DNA of 64,000 nt from Rhodospirillales bacterium (GTDB taxonomy: Bacteria; Pseudomonadota; Alphaproteobacteria; Rhodospirillales; Defluviicoccaceae), in the NCBI GenBank assembly GCA_016710335.1, contig JADJXQ010000001.1:641000-704999 (forward strand), given 5' to 3'. This document shows positions 39,551 through 48,300 of the stretch, in pieces. Position numbers and translations under genes: made by a program. Below the pieces are notes generated by a model. The model was not told the DNA's origin. It ran no database searches and saw nothing but the letters and a program-made list of their open reading frames with translations. Numbering within the stretch: position 1 is the stretch's first letter; each line of letters begins with the position of its first letter.

Positions 39551-39997
39551 ATGCCCGATTTCCGCCGCCATCGCGTGCCGGGCGGTTGCTATTTCTTCAC
39601 CGCCAATCTCCTGCAGCGGCGCGGCAACACGTTGCTTGCCGACCGGATCGACCTGTTGCGCGACGCGGTTCGGCGGGTTCGGCAGAGCCGTCCCTTCGGC
39701 ATCGACGCCTGGGTCGTGCTACCGGACCACCTGCACGCCGTTTGGACACTCCCGCCGGGCGACGCCGACTTTTCGACCCGCTGGCGTCCGATCAAGACCG
39801 TTTTCGCCCGCGGCTTGCCGAAGACGGAGCGATTGTCGCGCGTCCGCCACGCCAACGGCGAGCGCGGCATCTGGCAGCGCCGCTTCTGGGAGCATGCGAT
39901 CCGCGACGACGAGGATTTCGCGGCGCATGTGGACTATGTGCATTTCAATCCGGTCAAGCATGGCCTCGTCGCGTCGCCGGCGGATTGGCACAATTAG
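39551..39997 (+). CDS. REP-associated tyrosine transposase (RAYT), C-terminally shortened
   Basis: A 148-residue Y1/HUH transposase: N-terminal RRHRVPGGCYFFTANLLQRR, metal-binding HLH in VLPDHLHAVWTL, and the tyrosine region VDYVHFNPVKHGLV. RAYTs mobilise REP sequences. Family members usually continue about 20 residues beyond the final ADW; here it stops at SPADWHN, exactly where GC drops sharply into the next region. It may be a domesticated or damaged copy. Confidence 0.85.
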   Translation: MPDFRRHRVPGGCYFFTANLLQRRGNTLLADRIDLLRDAVRRVRQSRPFGIDAWVVLPDHLHAVWTLPPGDADFSTRWRPIKTVFARGLPKTERLSRVRHANGERGIWQRRFWEHAIRDDEDFAAHVDYVHFNPVKHGLVASPADWHN

Positions 39998-39999
39998 AT

Positions 40000-40818
40000 T
40001 CATTTCCAGTACTCAGCACAATCCCGTGCCAAACCGAGTTGAACCAAATCATCTCCAGAAAGATAGTACATTTCATATGCTGGCGTCTCTTCAGCTCTCG
40101 TCAGTACGGAATCTGGTATTCGCAGCGAACGTAGTGAGGACAACAAATCGTCAGTTGCCATTTTCCCGATATACCTGCCAAGTTGGCTATCACGGCTGGC
40201 AGGCGCACTAGCCCTGTGGAAGCCGAACCGCGCGTCAGCCGCGACAAACAAACGTTCGGCAGAAAGAGCGACGATGACACACGCGCTTTCGCAGTTCTCG
40301 TCTACTAGCACATCAATTTGGCGCTCTCTTAGGATCCGCCCAATTTCGATTGCAGCATCAAGCAGCCCACCCTCGCTACTCAGCAGAATTGCTGAACTTG
40401 GCTCGCGATCCAAGACAGATTGGAGGGAAACGAGTGTTTCGTAGCCAATTTCACCGTTCAGTACTGCAAAGCCCCGATCAACTTGAACTTTCGTTCCGTC
40501 CGCATCGTGTGCAGCTCGCATTATTTCGAGAGACGGCTGGAAGTTCACAATCCGTCCTATTGCGATTCCTCCGTGCGGCACAAGCAGGAGAAGACATGCG
40601 AGTGCCGCAAGTGACCGCGGCAGGTGGATTTCGCCGTTCACCTCAGTGTTGGCCAATACCGCGACAGCGATACCCAGAAGAAAGAAGGCCAAACACAGGG
40701 TGCTGAGGATTCCGTGGGTCGTGACAACGTCATCCGCTAGGTAGCTAAATGAACCCGCTCCAACCGAACAAATCCCACTAGCCAAGAGCAGCATGACGGA
40801 CGCAACGAAGTATCGCAT
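40000..40818 (-). CDS. Membrane-anchored ClpP/SppA-like protein
   Basis: A 272-residue protein with three N-terminal membrane spans (YFVASVMLLLASGI, LSTLCLAFFLLGIAVAVLA, LAALACLLLLVPHGGIAIG), followed by a soluble crotonase/ClpP-like domain. Visible are ILLSSEGGLLDAAIEIGRIL, the SAC turn in ENCESACVIVALSA (candidate nucleophile Ser) and FGFHRAS (candidate His). It resembles periplasmic Clp-like domain proteins of COG3904 type; catalysis is untested. The DNA is visibly AT-richer than the rest of the window. Last gene of a three-gene operon. Confidence 0.7.
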   Translation of the reverse strand: MRYFVASVMLLLASGICSVGAGSFSYLADDVVTTHGILSTLCLAFFLLGIAVAVLANTEVNGEIHLPRSLAALACLLLLVPHGGIAIGRIVNFQPSLEIMRAAHDADGTKVQVDRGFAVLNGEIGYETLVSLQSVLDREPSSAILLSSEGGLLDAAIEIGRILRERQIDVLVDENCESACVIVALSAERLFVAADARFGFHRASAPASRDSQLGRYIGKMATDDLLSSLRSLRIPDSVLTRAEETPAYEMYYLSGDDLVQLGLARDCAEYWK

Positions 40819-40836
40819 CTACGATCGCACTTCGAT

Positions 40837-41487
40837 TCAGAGTCCGCCCATCGCGTTTAACCCACCAAGAACAATTACAGTAAGGAGGATTCCAACAACA
40901 TTGAGGACGTACTGAGATGTGCCGCTCGGTCGGTGCCAAACAATATAATTTCCCTGGTCCCAACTTGTCGATTTATTCTTACTCAGAGCCTTGTATGAGA
41001 ACCATAAAGTAAAAAGCGCGACAACTGGAATCCCCAGACCAAGACCTTTCAATAGCACAGTGAAATCTCGAGACAGTCCTGCCCCTATCCCAAGTTTGGT
41101 ACCGTCAAGCCTAGTGACCTTCACTCCAAAAATCCATTTACCCAATGTAAAACCGCTTACTCCAATCAACGAGCCATTCAAGAAGCTGGCAAAAATAGCC
41201 GTCAATACAGCATCAACGATTCGCGCTCCATCGGCTTCGAAGAATAGGAAAAACTCGTCGGCCGAAGCCGGGGCGATGGCGTAGAACGCTACAGCAATCA
41301 ACAAGAACATGATCGACCCATTCAGGGAGGTATCAAGCATTCGCGCGCCATAGCGTCTCCATGGGGTAGGGGGCAGTGCGAGCCATCCAGAGGGGGAAAC
41401 TCCTGGTGTCGGGCCAGTCTCAGCTTCTTTTGAATCGATCTTTTTTTCTGCCAACAGAGTGGAAGCATCAGCCTCATTCAACTCCAC
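40837..41487 (-). CDS. RDD family membrane protein
   Basis: A 216-residue protein with an N-terminal polar segment, then RRYGARMLDTSLNGSIMFLL and GFTLGKWIFGVKVTRLDG, the Arg and Asp landmarks of the RDD family. Four membrane spans in all. RDD proteins are often transport- or Na+-related but uncharacterised. A GTG start overlaps the GYF gene stop by 10 bases. In many bacteria a GYF domain and an RDD domain are in one polypeptide; here they are split. Confidence 0.8.
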   Translation of the reverse strand: MELNEADASTLLAEKKIDSKEAETGPTPGVSPSGWLALPPTPWRRYGARMLDTSLNGSIMFLLIAVAFYAIAPASADEFFLFFEADGARIVDAVLTAIFASFLNGSLIGVSGFTLGKWIFGVKVTRLDGTKLGIGAGLSRDFTVLLKGLGLGIPVVALFTLWFSYKALSKNKSTSWDQGNYIVWHRPSGTSQYVLNVVGILLTVIVLGGLNAMGGL

Positions 41488-41783
41488 TGCGCCAGAAATC
41501 TGGCGGGCGGGATGCTGCCATCCAAACTGCCACCGGTTTCAGCGGCCGGTGAAGGGTCTGCATCGTCTGTCAGTTCCAGTTCGCCAAAAGGCACCCATGT
41601 CTCGTTGTTGGCGGCTCTTACGAGGGTACCGGCACCTAGCAATCCAGAGCTAGCCAGCTTGACTAGCCTGTCAGCGCTGAATGGGCCTACCTCGTTTTCC
41701 CCATCGTGATAATAGTACAAAATCAATTTTCCCCGCAGTACTGAAAAAAACGCACGAAGCTGATAGTAGGGCGATTGTGCCAT
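41478..41783 (-). CDS. GYF_2 (DUF4339-like) domain protein
   Basis: A 101-residue protein whose core (LILYYYHDGENEVGPFSADRL, LASSGLLGAGTLVRAANNETWVPF) is a bacterial GYF_2 domain. These domains bind proline-rich peptides or act as N-terminal adaptors of membrane proteins. It overlaps the RDD gene, so the pair probably acts together. No good ribosome site is seen. It is the first gene of the AT-rich operon. Confidence 0.75.
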   Translation of the reverse strand: MAQSPYYQLRAFFSVLRGKLILYYYHDGENEVGPFSADRLVKLASSGLLGAGTLVRAANNETWVPFGELELTDDADPSPAAETGGSLDGSIPPARFLAQWS

Positions 41784-42759
41784 GGTAGAGAGCGGAGTTC
41801 ACACACTTCACACACCACTACCGGTCTTTCGCAATTATCTGTACGTCTGTTGCGCGATCTTTCAATGGTTGGGTCGGCGGGCTCGCCTCGGCGCTAACCT
41901 GACAGGTTGATCTTACTAGTTGTGGCGGTAGTGCCGTCTTCACCACCGGCGCAGCCCTTCAAAATTCTAACGCTATCGTTCGATTTGCGAAAGCCGCCAT
42001 ATGTATCGGTGAATTGAATGGCCGCTCCGTCCGCACTGCCGACAATGCGGATGTCACGATCTTCGTCGGCTCATGTCCAAATCTCCGCCATGCGGGCCTT
42101 GTATCGGGAACCGACGCGAGGAGGCTGGCAGCGGTCATTGTCACCCGCACGACCGCTCGAAGCTGAGCCTGACCGACACGCCCTTCACCTGAGCCGAAAG
42201 TCGGCGACCCAGCGGCGGCGCAACGGCGGGGACTTGCCTTGAACGGCGGTGCGGTCGAGGCCATAAACGGACGCAGTGCCGAAAGCGGCTTGGCGCGCAC
42301 GCGGAGCGTCCTGGCGCCTGCTGCGCGGTCGTGCGGCAGAGAGTTTGAGAATAAATGCCGCTTTTGGTAGAATCGCGCGATATCAATGTGTTGCGGCCGA
42401 AAATGAGTACATCTGCATACATCTGCATACGTTTCCGGCGCGGATTTGGACACATCTCGTTTGATTTCAGGATTTTAAGCCTATTTTGCCTGTATCAAAC
42501 TGCACAAGAATGGGGCGAAACGGCCCAAATCGCCGCAACATGTGGCCGGACGGGGAGGACATGGGCCGGGAAGTTCGCCTGCCGGTTGTGGGTTTGGTCG
42601 GTGCTGGGGCGCGGCATACCGGTGTCGCCCGGCCCGACCATCGTTGGCCGCTTCCGACAGGCGATCGCGGGGAGGCGGCGCTCATAAAGCGACCCGAGCA
42701 CGGCGTGACGCCTGGATTGCCGCGCCTGGACCGCCAACAGGCTTGTACTGACGGCTCTT
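41784..42759. other. Long intergenic region without a confident gene
   Basis: About 980 bases. I see a 13-base inverted repeat AACCTGACAGGTT (41896-41908), the copy B of the dispersed element (42418-42504), and several short frames that look like translated non-coding sequence. A minus-strand frame at 41959-42453 has no family features. GC rises again towards 42500. Confidence 0.5.
42418..42504 (+). repeat. Dispersed 87-bp intergenic element, copy B
   Basis: Partner of 33617-33703 on the same strand, aligned without gaps. Upstream the motif TACATCTGCA occurs twice in tandem (from about 42408). It sits at the right edge of the AT-rich block. Confidence 0.6.
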
Positions 42760-43323
42760 TCAGCGGCCGGCTGGTCGCTCCGGCCCCGCCGGTATCGGGC
42801 GGACGAAGGCGATGCGCTGGGACGGGCGAAAGCCGCAGCGGTCGAGAAAGGCGAGCAGCGGCAGATCGTTCCAGTCGATCTGGGTGCGCACCCGCTCGAC
42901 CCTCAGGGTCGCCAGATTGGCCAGCAACTGCGACATCAGCGCGACGCCGACGCCGTGGTGGCCGTAGCGGGGATCGACGCCGACGGTGTCGATGACGGCT
43001 TCCGGCTCGGTGCGGCCGAACTCGCCGAAGTCGACGCGGGCCATGATGAATCCGACCGGATGGTCGTCCGCTTCCGCTATCAGGGAGACGCGGATGCCCG
43101 ATTCGAACAGGGCCTCCCGCACCTTGGCCTGGTAATAGGGCGTGCGGTCGCGGCCGGTCACCCGGCGGTCAATGGCGATCAGCGCCGGAAGGTCGCTCTC
43201 GGCGAGGGAACGGACGGGGATGCGGTCGCGCATCAGCACGTCGCCGTTTTCGTCAAGAGGCATGCTGTAATCGATCTCGCGCGCGTCTTCGGCCACCGGC
43301 GACGACTGGATGGTGTTGGGCAT
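42760..43323 (-). CDS. GNAT acetyltransferase, copy 1
   Basis: A 187-residue GNAT. The acetyl-CoA-binding region reads VIDTVGVDPRYGHHGVGVALMSQLLANL; the acceptor-side motif IAIDRRVTGRDRTPYYQAKV recurs in the neighbouring GNATs. An N-terminal extension of about 45 residues precedes the domain. The ATG at 43323 has AGGAGA upstream. It lies 13 bases from copy 2 on the same strand and is probably co-transcribed from the operator-bearing promoter at 43876-43913. Confidence 0.85.
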   Translation of the reverse strand: MPNTIQSSPVAEDAREIDYSMPLDENGDVLMRDRIPVRSLAESDLPALIAIDRRVTGRDRTPYYQAKVREALFESGIRVSLIAEADDHPVGFIMARVDFGEFGRTEPEAVIDTVGVDPRYGHHGVGVALMSQLLANLATLRVERVRTQIDWNDLPLLAFLDRCGFRPSQRIAFVRPIPAGPERPAGR

Positions 43324-43336
43324 GACAAACTGTCTC

Positions 43337-43816
43337 CTACCGCGCTTCGTTGAGCGGCGCCGCGTCCCGTTCGAGGACGGTGCAAGGCGCGTGTCGGAAT
43401 CCGATCTGGGCGAAGAACCGCAGCTGATCATGATCGGTCCACTCCGACTGGGTCTCCAGTTCCCGCACGCCCTTGCTGCGCATCACTTCGTCCAGCCCCG
43501 CCATCAAGGCGCTGCCGATGCCGCGGCCGAGGTAGGCGGGATCGACGCCGATGGCGTCGAGCGCAGCCGCGGCATTCTCGTGGCCGAACTCGCCACCGAG
43601 CAGACGGGCCATTGCGAAGCCGACCAGTTGATCATCGAGCGTTGCGCCGACGTAGACGAAACCCTTGGGGTCGCGGAGCGCCGCCTGCAGTCGCTTCTGG
43701 TAGAACCCAAGGCGCGACGCGCCGGAATGCGCCCGATCGATGGCGATTACGGCGTCGAGATCGTCCGGCGTTAGCGGACGCAGAGCTAGCCCAACTGGCG
43801 ACGGACGCACTGACAC
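43337..43816 (-). CDS. GNAT acetyltransferase, copy 2
   Basis: A 159-residue GNAT, clearly a paralogue of copy 1 (AVIAIDRAHSGASRLGFYQKRL; ALDAIGVDPAYLGRGIGSALMAGL). The CoA loop GRGIGS is canonical. A GTG start has GGGAGG eight bases upstream. First gene of the minus-strand pair, with a good promoter about 60 bases upstream carrying the Rrf2-type operator. Confidence 0.87.
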   Translation of the reverse strand: MSVRPSPVGLALRPLTPDDLDAVIAIDRAHSGASRLGFYQKRLQAALRDPKGFVYVGATLDDQLVGFAMARLLGGEFGHENAAAALDAIGVDPAYLGRGIGSALMAGLDEVMRSKGVRELETQSEWTDHDQLRFFAQIGFRHAPCTVLERDAAPLNEAR

Positions 43817-43875
43817 GATGCCAACCTCCCAGGCTGCGGTCGCAGCGTGAAGAACGCCGCAATCCCCTTAAACTA

Positions 43876-43913
43876 GTAAACGAGTACCATAATGCTTATT
43901 TGTCCGCCGTCAA
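43876..43913 (-). promoter_or_regulatory. Promoter with Rrf2-type operator for the GNAT pair
   Basis: Minus strand: TTGACG (43913-43908), 16 bases, TATGGT (43891-43886). The -10 box lies inside GCATTATGGTACTCG, whose GCATTATGGT arm matches 9 of 10 bases of the perfect palindrome at 43989. The promoter is laid out like that at 45207. Confidence 0.6.
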
Positions 43914-43988
43914 GGGGTTTTGATCCGACGTCGTACGGCGGCGCAAAAATTGAGAATAGTTCACATCCATCGCGGAGAACCCCATATG

Positions 43989-44008
43989 GCATTCTGGTAC
44001 CAGAATGC
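43989..44008. promoter_or_regulatory. Perfect 20-bp palindromic operator
   Basis: GCATTCTGGTACCAGAATGC is perfectly self-complementary. It lies 86 bases upstream of GNAT copy 3, which is followed by the Rrf2 gene. Related sites are at 43876 and 45225. It is the best-conserved member and defines the motif. Confidence 0.75.
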
Positions 44009-44093
44009 TAAGATTAGGGTCGGGATGGCCTTGTACCGGGACAGCGGCGCCGACCAGGCGGAGCACGGTGCCCGAACCTGACTGGAAGACCTC

Positions 44094-44621
44094 ATGGCGG
44101 TTTTGCCGGACGGAACGACAACGACAACGACAACGGCGCCGGCGGCACGCTCGGTCGCGGGGCCTCGCGACATCCACATCCGCCGCGCGCGCATCGCGGA
44201 CGTCCCGGCGATCATCCGCCTGGACGAGGCCGTGACCGGCCTGGCCAAGCCGGAGTATTGGGCCGACGTGTTCGAGCGTTATGGGGAGCGACGCCTGCAT
44301 GAGCGGTTCTTTCTTGTGGCGGAAACCGCCACAGACGAAGACGGAGATGCCATTGTTGGTCTGTTGATCGGCGAGATCCGCGCCTGGGAATTCGGGTCCG
44401 AACCGTGCGGTTGGATCATCGCGTTCTCGGTCGATCCGAAGACACGGTTGCGCGGCGTCGGCACCGACCTGTTCCTCGCCATCTCCGCCGAGTTCAGAAG
44501 CGCCGGCATCGATACGATGCGCACCATGGTGGCCCGCGACAACGCGCTGCACATGACGTTCTTTCGCAGCGAAGGAATGATGGCGGGGCCGTACCTCCAG
44601 TTGGAAACGAAGATCGACTAG
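44094..44621 (+). CDS. GNAT acetyltransferase, copy 3
   Basis: A 175-residue GNAT with IRRARIADVPAIIRLDEAVTG and the CoA region FSVDPKTRLRGVGTDLFLAI. The N-terminus carries seven consecutive threonines encoded by an (AACGAC)3 repeat at 44114-44131, a possible slippage site. GGAAGA precedes the ATG. It lies 23 bases upstream of the Rrf2 gene, so regulator and enzyme share a transcript. Confidence 0.85.
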   Translation: MAVLPDGTTTTTTTAPAARSVAGPRDIHIRRARIADVPAIIRLDEAVTGLAKPEYWADVFERYGERRLHERFFLVAETATDEDGDAIVGLLIGEIRAWEFGSEPCGWIIAFSVDPKTRLRGVGTDLFLAISAEFRSAGIDTMRTMVARDNALHMTFFRSEGMMAGPYLQLETKID

Positions 44622-44644
44622 CCGCAAAGAGGGTCCAATTCGCC

Positions 44645-45100
44645 TTGAAACTTCAGATTGCCAGTCAGCTCGCCATCTATGCACTCCTCGAACTGGCGCG
44701 CCATCCCGATCGGCAGCTTTCCGTGGTCGAGATTGCCGAGACGTATGGGGTGTCGACCCATCACCTCGCCAAGGTGATGCATGCCCTCGGGCGCGCCAAC
44801 CTGGTGCGCTCGGTGCGGGGCGTCGGAGGCGGTCATCAGTTCTGCGGCAACGCCCGGCGCACGACTCTGCTCGACATCGTGCAATTGTTCGAGGACATCG
44901 CCGAGCCCGACGCGCAGGGAACCGGCGAGGCTACCGAGGCCGGGCGCGCGCTGCGTCAGGTCCTCAGCGAGATCGACGATATTACCCGCGCGACCCTCGG
45001 CTCTATCACGATCGCCACCATGCTCAACCTTATCGACCGGCGCCGGCCGCAGCCCCGAGCGAGCACCGACGAACGGGCAGCCTCGACCGCCGGTGTCTGA
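44645..45100 (+). CDS. Rrf2 family transcriptional regulator
   Basis: A 151-residue Rrf2-type winged-helix protein: KLQIASQLAIYALLELARH start, YGVSTHHLAKVMHALGRANLV recognition helix region, RSVRGVGGGHQFCGNARRTT wing. IscR, NsrR and RsrR carry three Cys for an Fe-S cluster; here only one Cys is seen in that region, so it probably senses without a cluster. Start is a TTG at the conserved Lys-Leu segment. Likely autoregulated through the palindrome at 43989. Confidence 0.85.
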   Translation: MKLQIASQLAIYALLELARHPDRQLSVVEIAETYGVSTHHLAKVMHALGRANLVRSVRGVGGGHQFCGNARRTTLLDIVQLFEDIAEPDAQGTGEATEAGRALRQVLSEIDDITRATLGSITIATMLNLIDRRRPQPRASTDERAASTAGV

Positions 45101-45206
45101 CGCCCTGCGGCGGATCGCGAGAGGCGGCGTTGAGTACTCCATGCCACGCCTGCCCCGTGGACAGGCCCGCAATGCCAACCGGCTCGACGCAACATGGCCG
45201 AAACCG

Positions 45207-45244
45207 TTGACCGCCGGAAAATTCGTATTATAGTACCAGAATAA
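45207..45244 (+). promoter_or_regulatory. Promoter with Rrf2-type operator for the fusion gene
   Basis: TTGACC (45207-45212), 16 bases, TATAGT (45229-45234). The operator GTATTATAGTACCAGAATAA (45225-45244) matches the perfect palindrome at 15 of 20 positions and covers the -10 box. From -35 to just past -10 this promoter matches the one at 43876-43913 at about 23 of 33 positions. Confidence 0.65.
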
Positions 45245-45301
45245 GTCTTAGCGGCGCGCAGGGCGAGCGCCCGGCGGCCACGGAACAGGCTCCGACCGGC
45301 C

Positions 45302-48300
45302 ATGTACGACATCGTCCGCTGCAACGTTTTTTCCGACTCCACATTCCTATGGGAGGTGCACGCGCCGGACGTCGCGCGGGCGGCGGAGCCGGGGCATTTC
45401 GTCATGGTGCGCCTGCACGAGGGCAGCGAGCGCATTCCTCTGACCGTCGCCGACTACGATCGCGAGGCCGGCACGATCACGCTCGTGATCCAGGCGCTCG
45501 GCAAGACGACGCTGGAGATGCGGGACCACTACGCCGCCGGCGACACGATCCTCGACTTTGTCGGCCCGCTCGGCCTGCCGCAGCATGTGGAGCGGGTGGG
45601 CACGGTGGTGCTGGTCGGCGGCGGACTCGGGGTCGCACCCATCTACCCACAGCTCCGCGCCTTCAAGGCCGCCGGCAACCGAACCATCGGCATCGTCGGC
45701 TTCCGCAACAAGGACCTGGTGTTCTGGGAGGACAAGTTCCGCCAGTACTGCGACGAACTCATCGTCTGCACCGACGACGCAAGCTACGGCAAGCCGGGCC
45801 TGGTCACCGGAGCTTTGCAGGAGGTGCTGGAAACCCAAGCGCCCGATCTGGTGGTCGCCATCGGGCCGCTGCCGATGATGCACGCCTGCGTCGAGACGAC
45901 CCGCCCGTTCGGCGTCCGCACCATGGTTTCGCTCAACGCGATCATGGTCGACGGCACCGGCATGTGCGGCTCGTGCCGGGTCAACGTCGGCGGCGAGGTC
46001 AAGTTCGCCTGCGTCGAAGGCCCGGACTTCGACGGCCACGCCGTCGACTTCCGCGAGCTGATGGCGCGCCAGAAGCGCTTCAAGGGCCAAGAGGCGGCGG
46101 CGAACGCCGACTACGCCCACACCTGCAACCTCGAAAAGCAACTGTTCGAGGACAACAAGCGCGGCATCCGCAAGCTGAAGGAGCTGCCGCCCCACCAGAC
46201 TCCGATGCCGGAGCGCAACCCGGTCGAGCGGGCGCAGAATTTCCAGGAAGTCAACCTCGGCTACGGCCTCGCGGAAGCCTTCAAGGAAGCGGAGCGCTGC
46301 ATCCAGTGCGCCAAGCCGACCTGCATCGCCGGCTGCCCGGTGGCTATCGACATTCCCCGCTTCATTCGCCATCTGCTCGTGCGCGACGTCGACGGCGCGC
46401 TCGCGGTCATCCACGAATCCAACCTGTTCCCCTCGATCTGCGGCCGGGTCTGTCCGCAGGAGTCCCAGTGCGAAAGCCAGTGCGTCATCGCCAAGAAGAT
46501 CGACGCGGTGGGTATCGGACGCCTCGAGCGGTTCATCGGCGACATGGCCAAGGCGCCGGTGGCGGTGCCGCCGGCCAACGCGGGGGCGCTCGGCCGCGTC
46601 GCCATCATCGGCTCCGGACCGTCCGGCCTCGCAGCCGCCGCCGACCTGGTGCGCTCCGGCGCGGCGGTGACGGTGTACGAGGCGCTGCACGTGGTCGGCG
46701 GCGTTCTCCGCTACGGTATCCCGTCGTTCCGCCTGCCCCGCGACATCATCGATCGCGAGGTGCAGTATCTCCGCGACCTCGGTGTCAAGTTCGAGACCAA
46801 TAAGGTGGTCGGCAAGACCTTCACCATCGCGCAGTTGCAGGGCGAGATGGGCTACGACGCGGTGTTCATCGGCGCCGGCGCCGGCGCCCCCGCCTTCCTC
46901 GGCATTCCGGGCGAGTTCGCCGGCCAGGTGTACTCGGCCAACGAGTTCCTCACCCGCGTCAACCTGATGGGCGGCGATCGTTTCCCCTACCTCGACACGC
47001 CCATCGGCCTCGGCGACAGCGTGGTGGTGATCGGCGCCGGCAACACCGCCATGGACTGCCTCCGCGTCGCCCGCCGCGCCGGCGCAGGCACGGTGCGCTG
47101 CGTCTACCGGCGGTCGGAAGCCGAGGCGCCGGCCCGCATCGAGGAGCTCCGCCACGCCAAGGAGGAGGGCATCGAATTCTTCTTCCTGCACGCGCCGGTG
47201 GCCATCCACACCGACGACGACGGTAACGTCCGCGGCATGCGCGTCCAGAAGATGCAGTTGGGCGAGCCGGACGAGCGCGGCCGCCGCCGGCCGGAGCCGC
47301 TGGACGAGTTCGCCGATCTCGACTGCGATACCGTCATCTACGCCCTCGGCACCAAAGCCAACCCCATCGTCACCAAGTCCACCGCCGGACTCGGCACCAA
47401 TGCGCGGGGCTACGTCGTCGCCGACGAGGCGACGCAGGCGACCAACCTTCCGGGCGTGTTCGCCGGCGGCGACATCGTCACCGGCGGCGCCACGGTGATC
47501 CTCGCCATGGGCGCCGGCCGCCGCGCCGCCAAGGCCATCGGCGCCTGGCTGCAGGGCGGCAAACGCGCATGGCCGGTCACCACCGCGGAGATGGAGGCGT
47601 TCGTGCCCGGTGCGGTTGCCGCCCGACCGGCGGTCGAAGGGGCGACTGCCGCACGTCCTGCAGTCGAAGCCGACGCGGCGGTATGCCCGAAGTGTCGCCA
47701 GCCGCTGGAGGGTGACGAGTCATACATCTGCTGCGCCGACGCGACCTTGCAGTGGCGATGCGGCGATTGCGGCAAGGTCAGCGAGGGCTTCGCCTTCCCC
47801 TACGGCCTCTGCCCGTATTGCGGCGGCGCGCTGGCGGTCCTCGATGAGCGCCGGGTCGAGGACGCCAAGGCCCTGGCGGCGATCCGCGAGGCGTTCGAGA
47901 TCGAGTTGGGCGGCCGCGCCTTCTACGTCCGCGCCGCCGAGGAAACCACCGACCCGACCCTCCGCGCCCTGTTCGGCACATTCGCCGAGATGGAGGCGGA
48001 GCACATGGCGACGCTCATGCGCCGCTATCACGTCGAACCGCCGGCGCCGGCGCCGGGATTCCGCACCGAGCGGGCGGCCCTCTACGCCGGCATCGACAAC
48101 CGGCCGCAGGATCCGGGCAACCTGCTCCGCATCGCCATCGCCTTCGAGGAACGCGCCGTCCGATTCTTCGCGGAGCGCGGGGATGGATGCGCGGCGGGCT
48201 CGGCCGAAGCGCAACTCTACAGGGAGCTGGCGGCGGAGGAGCGGGAACACGTCGCCCTGCTCACCACCGAGTATCAACGCTTCCAGGCCGGCCTGCCGGG

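Noticed and set aside
41959..42453. Minus-strand frame in the long intergenic region
   Set aside because: Looks like translated repeat or non-coding DNA; the start region overlaps the dispersed 87-bp element.
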